From an uncultured Prevotellaceae bacterium (lineage in GTDB: Bacteria > Bacteroidota > Bacteroidia > Bacteroidales > Bacteroidaceae), in NCBI GenBank assembly GCA_946406585.1, contig CAMJLI010000094.1, forward strand, positions 1 through 7,440: DNA of 7,440 bases. Direction: 5' to 3'. The notes beneath the pieces were generated by a model that was not told the DNA's origin, did not search any database, and saw only the letters and a program-made list of their open reading frames with translations. Shown here piece by piece: positions 1 through 5,208 of the stretch. A program made the translations under genes and the position numbers. The first letter of the stretch is position 1; each line of letters starts with the position of its first letter.

Positions 1-3000
1 GTGTTCTCGCACAACCTCTATGTGGCAGGGCAGACAGCCCCCGGAGAGGGCGTCACGGTCTATGGCAATGGCGTTTCCTTCTCCGGCTCGTCCAACATCA
101 TCGTGAGATACATGAGGTTCAGGATGGGCAAGGGAGGCGACTCGGGCAAGGACTGCGCCGGAATATCCAATGGAACGAACATGATATTCGACCATTGCTC
201 CTTCTCGTGGGGACTTGACGAGGTGTTCTCAATCAATCCGGACGGCAAGGGCGACTTGCACAACATCACCTTGATGAACTGCATCTTCGGCCAGGGACTG
301 CTGACACACTCTGCGGGAGGTCTGATGCAAGCCGACAGCATCACGCTGTACAGAAACTTCTACTGCGACAACGGCACCCGAAACAACAAGGTGAAAGGGG
401 CGCACCAATATGTGAACAACATAGTATACAACTGGAAGAACGGTTGCTATCTCATGGGTGGCGACTCGCAGGGAAAGAGCTATGCCAACACCCAGGGCAA
501 CCTCTTCATCAACGGACCGGCAGGAGGCGGCAATGCCTGCACGTCGGGCAACAGCGACTTCAACATATACGAAAGCGACAACTGGCAGGACAAGAACAGG
601 GACGGCGTGCTCAATCCATACGAGATACCCAAAAGCGAATATGGTGGCGGACCGACATTCAGGACCACTCCGTACCCTTATCCCGAACTGGACATCGTGG
701 GCGCTACGACGCTCATCGACAACGTACTGCCAACGGTGGGAGCCTCGTTGCCTTATCGTGACTATGCCGACTGCTACATGGTTGACGAGTGCCTTTCGTT
801 TGGAAAGGATGGCGTGCTCATTTCCACAGAGGACGTATTGCCCTTCGGGAAGCCCTCGACATGGAGCGTGTGGGGAGGCAACGGCCGGGTGGACACCGAT
901 GGCGACGGCATGCCCGACTGGTGGGAGAATGCCAATGGAACCAATCCCAACGCCAATGATGCGATGAAAAAGGCAGACAATGGGTATGTCAACATTGAAA
1001 ACTACATAAACAGCATCTCGGCCGACACTGTGGAACCCTTCCTCCGTGCCCCGCAACTGGTGGCGCAGGCAGATGCCACACCAAGCAGCATCACCATAGA
1101 ATGGCGCGACTGGACGGTGGGCGAGGACGGCTTCATCGTGGAAGTGGAAAAAGAAGGCTCTTTCGTGGAAGCGGGACGCACAACCGCAGGTGCCACCACA
1201 TACACCATTGCCGAGGGCTTGGAGGCCGGAAAGTCATACCGCGTGAGGGTTTGCGCTTATAAAGGCGACATCAAGTCGGCTCTTACTGTGGCACAGGTGA
1301 AGACCATGCAGGAACAAGTGGAGATGGTGGATGTGGACAACTACGTGCCCGACTTCACATGGAAGGGTGGGGACCACACTTGGGACAACACCACCGATGC
1401 TTGGGTGGAGGGGCTGTATGCCGATGGCGGCAAGGTGCTCTTCCCAATGGATGCAAATGCCACGGTGACACTCGCACAGGCCGTGTCTCCCGCTGCCGTC
1501 GTGGTGAAGGGTGATGCCGACCTGAAAATCTTCGGCACGGGGAAAATCTCCGGAGCAGGTTCGGTAAACAAGGCCGGAACCGGCAAGATGACACTGGGCA
1601 CCAACAACGACTACACCGGTGCCACAGTGCTGCGTGGCGGCGAGATGTCCATCGCCTCGCTAAAGGACGGAGGCCAGCCAAGTTCCATAGGTGCCAGTCT
1701 CGACTATGCCCAGAACTGGGTGTGGTATGGAGGCACGTGGAAATACATCGGAAGCAACACGTCGACAAACCGCAGCGCCGTCATTTACAAGGATACGGAG
1801 TTCAACATCCAGAACAACGTCACCGTAAGCATGGGTGGAAAGATGGAAGGCGAGGCAGGGTTCATCCTCGATGGAAAAGGCACGCTGGCTCCTACGACAA
1901 AGGATTTCTTCAGCTACTCAGGACCTACGATAGTGAAGGGCGGTTTGCTGAAACTCAATGGAGTGTCAAAATTGTGGACAGACAAGATTTGCAAACTCGG
2001 CTCCACCTCCAAACTGGTGCTCGCCGGAGGTGAGTTCCGCACCCAGGACTCCAACGACACATATGCCACCTACGACTTCCCGATAGAGGTGGTGGCAGAC
2101 ACATACTCAAAGGTGTACTTCTGCCGCAACTGTTCCATCAACAGCAAGGTGACGGGAACAGGAGTGCTCGAATGGGAGGCCAACTGGCTGCGTGAGTATA
2201 TCAACGGCGACTGGAGCGGGTTCTATGGCACTCTCGTGGTGAATGGAACAGGCTCGGACTCGCAGTTGATGCTCAACAACAACAGCCACAAGGGACTGCC
2301 CAACACGTCTGTCTATCTCAAGGGCAATGCACGCATCCTTTACTGGCCCACAAACGGCGAGCTGTACATCGGCGGACTGGGCGGCGATGCAGGCACTTTC
2401 CTCAGCGGTTCGAGCAAGAACACCGCCGGCCACAAGATGACATGGCACGTGGGTGGAGCCGACACCGACGAGGTGTTTGCAGGTGTGATAGATGACTGCG
2501 CCAGCAGCACGGCATCAAAATACAATGGAGTGACAACCATCATCAAGGAAGGCGAGGGTTCGTGGTGTCTCACCGGCACCAACGTGTATTCCGGCACCAC
2601 CACCGTGAATGGCGGTTCGCTGATTGTCAATGGCAGAATAAATGGAACAGGAGCCGTCGCCGTGAATGCCGATGCCACTCTTGCCGGCATGGGCACCATC
2701 GCCGGAGCGGTCACCATAAAGGAAGGCGGCAAGATACAGCCTGGTGTGGATGAGCAGATAGGTACAGGACTCACCCTGTCCCGTGCACTCACTGTCAACA
2801 AGGGTGGCATCGTGAGCATCCATGCCAACCGTGAAACCTGCAACACTCTGGTGGTGAAGGCTAACGTGACACTCGCCGAGGGCGCAGTGCTGCAACTGGC
2901 CGAGGGCAAGTTCGAGGAGGCCCCTTACAAAGACACTGCTTTCAAGGTGATTGATGCCACCGGAACAATCACCGGCACCTTCTCTGAAATCATACCAGCC

Positions 3001-3780
3001 ACTCCCGGCGAGGGACAGACATGGGATGTGAGCGAACTATATTCTGCCGGCATCATCAAGGTGGTGGGTGGAGAGCAAAACCCCAATGTGGAACCAGGTC
3101 CGGGACCCGATGACGACAAGGTGGAGAAGTCGGCATTGCTCACCTGGGGCAACATGTCCACCGCTTCCTACGACGACAGTGGAGTGAACAACATGCTCGT
3201 GGGCACTGCCGGCGACGATGCCGAAGGCTTCTCCATGGTGGTGACAGGCAATTTGACAAAATATTATAGTGCAGCCGACAAAATCAATGTGGAGTATAAC
3301 GGCAACACTCTCAACCGCACTACCATAAAATGCTCGAATGGTGCAGAGAACACCATATTCCTGCCCGAGGACGCAAAGGCTACCAAGATAACGCTGTGGA
3401 GCTACACCAATGTCTCCACGCCCAACAGGACAAGCTACTGGGCATCGGTGGGAGGAAAGGAATACACACAGGAGGAGTCGGTCATCTTGCAAGAGACCAA
3501 GGACACAAGCAACCCTTCACGTGCCTCTTTCGACCTCGATGACTTGCAGCACACCATAACCTTCCGCAACACGGGCGAACAGCAATGCGTCATCGTTGCC
3601 ATCGACTACTACACAGGAGGGACTAATGGCATCACCACCATCGACTCTTCCGGCAAGCCTGCAAAAGTGGAGTATTTCACTCCTTCAGGAGAGCGTGTCG
3701 CCACACCTTCGACTGGACTGTACATGATGCGTGTCACCATGACCGACGGAAAGACAGTGACAAGGAAGGTGGTGTTTTGA
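1..3780 (+). CDS. Secreted multidomain pectate lyase (PL1 family), 5' truncated, with T9SS sorting domain
   Basis: This probably cleaves homogalacturonan by calcium-dependent beta-elimination outside the cell or on its surface. The frame is open from base 1 to a TGA at 3780. Residue 1 aligns inside the family's conserved AGQTAPG region, so the signal peptide and first strands lie upstream of the window; the GTG at base 1 is not a start. Visible domains, by residue in this fragment: PL1 beta-helix about 1-340, with AGQTAPGEG at 9-17, IVRYMRFR at 34-41, DHCSFSWGLDE at 64-74, HSAGGLMQ at 103-110 and TRNNKVKG at 126-133, where R127 is the likely catalytic arginine. An EF-hand-like loop is at 197-208 and a DTDGDGMPDWWE motif at 298-309. 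Fibronectin III follows at about 350-436, then a beta-helical region with autotransporter-associated strand repeats at about 450-1000, a linker at 1024-1040, a beta-rich domain of unknown role at about 1041-1203, and a type IX sorting domain at about 1210-1259. The fold and family are well supported; the exact substrate is inferred. Confidence 0.87.
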   Translation: MFSHNLYVAGQTAPGEGVTVYGNGVSFSGSSNIIVRYMRFRMGKGGDSGKDCAGISNGTNMIFDHCSFSWGLDEVFSINPDGKGDLHNITLMNCIFGQGLLTHSAGGLMQADSITLYRNFYCDNGTRNNKVKGAHQYVNNIVYNWKNGCYLMGGDSQGKSYANTQGNLFINGPAGGGNACTSGNSDFNIYESDNWQDKNRDGVLNPYEIPKSEYGGGPTFRTTPYPYPELDIVGATTLIDNVLPTVGASLPYRDYADCYMVDECLSFGKDGVLISTEDVLPFGKPSTWSVWGGNGRVDTDGDGMPDWWENANGTNPNANDAMKKADNGYVNIENYINSISADTVEPFLRAPQLVAQADATPSSITIEWRDWTVGEDGFIVEVEKEGSFVEAGRTTAGATTYTIAEGLEAGKSYRVRVCAYKGDIKSALTVAQVKTMQEQVEMVDVDNYVPDFTWKGGDHTWDNTTDAWVEGLYADGGKVLFPMDANATVTLAQAVSPAAVVVKGDADLKIFGTGKISGAGSVNKAGTGKMTLGTNNDYTGATVLRGGEMSIASLKDGGQPSSIGASLDYAQNWVWYGGTWKYIGSNTSTNRSAVIYKDTEFNIQNNVTVSMGGKMEGEAGFILDGKGTLAPTTKDFFSYSGPTIVKGGLLKLNGVSKLWTDKICKLGSTSKLVLAGGEFRTQDSNDTYATYDFPIEVVADTYSKVYFCRNCSINSKVTGTGVLEWEANWLREYINGDWSGFYGTLVVNGTGSDSQLMLNNNSHKGLPNTSVYLKGNARILYWPTNGELYIGGLGGDAGTFLSGSSKNTAGHKMTWHVGGADTDEVFAGVIDDCASSTASKYNGVTTIIKEGEGSWCLTGTNVYSGTTTVNGGSLIVNGRINGTGAVAVNADATLAGMGTIAGAVTIKEGGKIQPGVDEQIGTGLTLSRALTVNKGGIVSIHANRETCNTLVVKANVTLAEGAVLQLAEGKFEEAPYKDTAFKVIDATGTITGTFSEIIPATPGEGQTWDVSELYSAGIIKVVGGEQNPNVEPGPGPDDDKVEKSALLTWGNMSTASYDDSGVNNMLVGTAGDDAEGFSMVVTGNLTKYYSAADKINVEYNGNTLNRTTIKCSNGAENTIFLPEDAKATKITLWSYTNVSTPNRTSYWASVGGKEYTQEESVILQETKDTSNPSRASFDLDDLQHTITFRNTGEQQCVIVAIDYYTGGTNGITTIDSSGKPAKVEYFTPSGERVATPSTGLYMMRVTMTDGKTVTRKVVF

Positions 3781-3809
3781 ACATCCCCAAAACAAATGCA
3801 GATATGGTG

Positions 3810-3852
3810 ACAGTCCCTTTTCGCCCTTGTGAAAAGGGACTGTTTCCTTTTT
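3810..3852 (+). terminator. Rho-independent terminator of the pectate lyase gene
   Basis: The arms at 3810-3822 (ACAGTCCCTTTTC) and 3831-3843 (GAAAAGGGACTGT) are perfect reverse complements over 13 bases, with an 8-base loop. A T-rich run (TTCCTTTTT) follows directly. The hairpin begins 30 bases after the lyase stop codon. The opposite flank lacks a T tract on the minus strand, so it should act in the + direction only. Confidence 0.92.
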
Positions 3853-3877
3853 GATTCCACTTTTCTTTATCCTTTTT

Positions 3878-3909
3878 TTTGGGTGGGTCGCTTTTTTTTC
3901 CTACCTTTG
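3878..3909 (+). promoter_or_regulatory. Bacteroidota-type promoter upstream of corA
   Basis: TTTG at 3878-3881 and TACCTTTG at 3902-3909 match the -33 (TTTG) and -7 (TAnnTTTG) boxes used by the primary sigma factor of Bacteroidota, with a 20-base spacer. Runs of eight T surround the spacer core. Transcription should start near 3914-3917, which gives corA an unusually long leader of about 210 bases. Confidence 0.75.
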
Positions 3910-4127
3910 CCGGCGAATTGAGGACGATGGGATGTGAGGACGGCTTTGGCTCATCGCATACCATCAAAGTTTAACTTAACAAAAAGTGGGTTTCAATCCC
4001 ATTACAGACATTTATGGACGACTATCCGGCGGAAAAATTTATTTCGTTGGCGTGAGGCGGCAAAACAGTTGTTTGTCCTTGCGCCGTGAGTTTTTTTCTC
4101 TTTGCTAATCACGTGGAGGATGAACAA
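3910..4127 (+). promoter_or_regulatory. Long structured 5' leader of corA, possible attenuator
   Basis: No gene of normal size fits in this stretch. It holds a 9-bp hairpin with two G-U pairs (arms 4049-4057 and 4077-4085, loop 19 bases), followed after five bases by seven T residues at 4091-4097. CGGCG at 4027-4031 can pair with CGCCG at 4082-4086, which would compete with the hairpin. A smaller hairpin (AGTGGG with CCCATT) lies around 3985-4002. A 13-codon mini-ORF, MDDYPAEKFISLA, runs from 4014 to a TGA at 4053-4055 inside the left arm of the main hairpin. Together these resemble a transcription attenuator, but the T tract is offset from the stem and no known riboswitch consensus was recognised. 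The leader itself is well supported by the promoter; the regulatory role is speculative. Confidence 0.35.
4115..4119 (+). promoter_or_regulatory. Shine-Dalgarno-like site that decides the corA start
   Basis: GGAGG lies 8 bases before the ATG at 4128. A GTG in the same frame at 4086 would add 14 residues rich in Phe and Leu that do not resemble a CorA N-terminus, and it follows the hairpin stem directly, so the ATG is preferred. Strong Shine-Dalgarno matches are uncommon in this phylum, so the match may partly be chance. Confidence 0.55.
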
Positions 4128-5054
4128 ATGAAGACATTCTGGAACTATAGTGGTGGTCTGAACACGCTCCAAGCGTGGCAGCCTAATTGTTGGATACAGG
4201 TGACTTGTCCCACAGACGAGGACCGTGAGTATCTCGAAAACGAGTTTAAAATCCCTGACTATTTCCTCACCGACATCAGCGATACCGATGAGCGTGCCCG
4301 TTATGAATATGATGATGGATGGATGCTGATAATCTTGCGTATTCCATACGTCAAGGAGATTCGCTCGCGCACTCCATACACCACCGTGCCGCTTGGAATC
4401 ATCCACAAGCGTGACGTCACCATCACCGTGTGTTATTACGAGACCAACATGATGATAGACTTCGTGAGCTATCAACAAAAACGGGGTGAGGGCTTCATCG
4501 ACTATGTGGACATGATTTTCAGGGTGTTCCTCTCATCGGCTGTGTGGTACCTGAAAAGGCTCAAGCAGATAAACAACCTCATCGAGAAGGCCAAGAGGAA
4601 TCTCGACAAGGAAGTGAACAATGAGTCGCTCATCGGACTGAGCCGCCTGCAGGATTCACTGACATATTTCGCCACTTCCATCAGGGGAAATGAGAACTTG
4701 CTGGCCAAGCTGAAGTTCAAGCTGCAAATCGACGAGTTGGATGCCGACATGATAGAGGACGTGAATATCGAGATGAGTCAGGCACGAGAAACCACCAACA
4801 TCTACTCCGACATCTTGGAGTCGACGATGGACACATATTCCAGCATCATCAACAACAACATGAACACCGTGATGCGTACGTTGACCTCTGTCTCCATTCT
4901 CATGATGTTCCCCACGCTCATAGCAAGCCTCTTCGGAATGAACCTGATCAATGGCATGGAGAATTCAGAGGTGGGATTCCCCATCGCCCTGATTATTTCC
5001 GTGGCTGTTTCAGGACTTATCTGGTGGATTTTCAGACACAAGAGGCTTATATGA
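4128..5054 (+). CDS. corA: CorA-family magnesium/divalent cation channel
   Basis: CorA proteins are inner-membrane homopentameric channels that carry Mg2+, and in some members Co2+, Ni2+ or Zn2+, down the electrochemical gradient. From the ATG at 4128 the product has 308 residues, a normal length. Residues 1 to about 245 form the cytoplasmic part: an alpha/beta N-terminal domain, then long charged helices from about 115 onward that make the funnel and stalk. Two hydrophobic segments follow at about 251-270 and 284-302, and the signature GMN motif sits at 270-272 at the end of the first. The loop after it reads LINGMENSEVG instead of the MPEL-type loop of enterobacterial CorA. The protein ends in a basic tail (RHKRLI) that should face the cytoplasm. 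It has its own promoter and terminator, so it is probably a single-gene unit. The family is certain; ion preference cannot be read from the sequence. Confidence 0.95.
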   Translation: MKTFWNYSGGLNTLQAWQPNCWIQVTCPTDEDREYLENEFKIPDYFLTDISDTDERARYEYDDGWMLIILRIPYVKEIRSRTPYTTVPLGIIHKRDVTITVCYYETNMMIDFVSYQQKRGEGFIDYVDMIFRVFLSSAVWYLKRLKQINNLIEKAKRNLDKEVNNESLIGLSRLQDSLTYFATSIRGNENLLAKLKFKLQIDELDADMIEDVNIEMSQARETTNIYSDILESTMDTYSSIINNNMNTVMRTLTSVSILMMFPTLIASLFGMNLINGMENSEVGFPIALIISVAVSGLIWWIFRHKRLI

Positions 5055-5109
5055 TGCACTTCGAGTTGAGGGGCATGAAATATGATCTTGATACTGAAAG
5101 GTAGAATTT

Positions 5110-5139
5110 TGGAAGGATGAATTTCCTTCCATTTTTTTT
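5110..5139 (+). terminator. Rho-independent terminator of corA
   Basis: GGAAGGA at 5111-5117 pairs with TCCTTCC at 5124-5130, extended by a T-A pair (5110 and 5131), around a 6-base loop. Eight T residues follow at 5132-5139. It lies 55 bases after the corA stop. The bases between (5055-5109) hold nothing else that can be supported. Confidence 0.85.
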
Positions 5140-5148
5140 CGTTTTTTC

Positions 5149-5179
5149 TTGGAGTGTATCCATTTTTTTTATATTTTTG
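5149..5179 (+). promoter_or_regulatory. Bacteroidota-type promoter of the GLUG-repeat gene
   Basis: TTG at 5149-5151 (a weaker -33 box) is followed after 20 bases by TATTTTTG at 5172-5179, a TAnnTTTG -7 box. Transcription should start near 5184-5187, leaving a short AT-rich leader of about 23 bases before the ATG. That leader has no Shine-Dalgarno sequence, as is usual in this phylum. The T-rich spacer and the TTTGCC at the box resemble the corA promoter. Confidence 0.72.
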
Positions 5180-5208
5180 CCAGTGTAAACTATTTAATAA
5201 CAAAAACT

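Noticed and set aside
1..3. GTG at the first base as the start codon of the pectate lyase
   Set aside because: It falls inside the conserved PL1 region just before AGQTAPG, and the product would lack a signal peptide although it has a secretion sorting domain. The gene continues upstream of the window.
892..927. Dockerin domain at the DTDGDGMPDWWE motif
   Set aside because: Only one such loop is present here and the surrounding residues match the usual end of Bacteroidota pectate lyase domains, not the paired loops of a dockerin.
229..1056. 275-codon open frame on the minus strand
   Set aside because: It lies wholly within the well-supported lyase gene, has no recognisable domain, and looks like an antisense by-product of a GC-rich coding strand.
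2340..2909. 189-codon open frame on the minus strand
   Set aside because: It is antisense to the strand-repeat region of the lyase, with a low-complexity Ser/Pro/Val composition and no promoter or family match.
1351..3780. Type V autotransporter
   Set aside because: There is no C-terminal 12-strand beta-barrel; the protein ends in a type IX sorting domain, so the strand repeats do not imply type V secretion.
3927..3974. 15-codon frame in the corA leader (MGCEDGFGSSHTIKV)
   Set aside because: It lies close to the predicted transcript start, the GAGGA before it is only two bases away, and it has no relation to the hairpin. It is probably chance.
4086..4088. GTG at 4086 as the start of corA
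   Set aside because: It would add 14 residues unlike CorA N-termini, and the ATG at 4128 has a well-spaced GGAGG.
3910..4127. M-box (ykoK) magnesium riboswitch
   Set aside because: None of the conserved M-box sequence blocks was recognised, so the known class cannot be claimed.
4002..4478. 158-codon open frame on the minus strand over the corA start
   Set aside because: It is antisense to the corA coding region and leader, with no recognisable domain; the + strand gene is certain.
5075..5104. Nine-residue frame (MKYDLDTER) between corA and its terminator
   Set aside because: It is too short, has no ribosome-binding feature, and random open frames of this length are expected.
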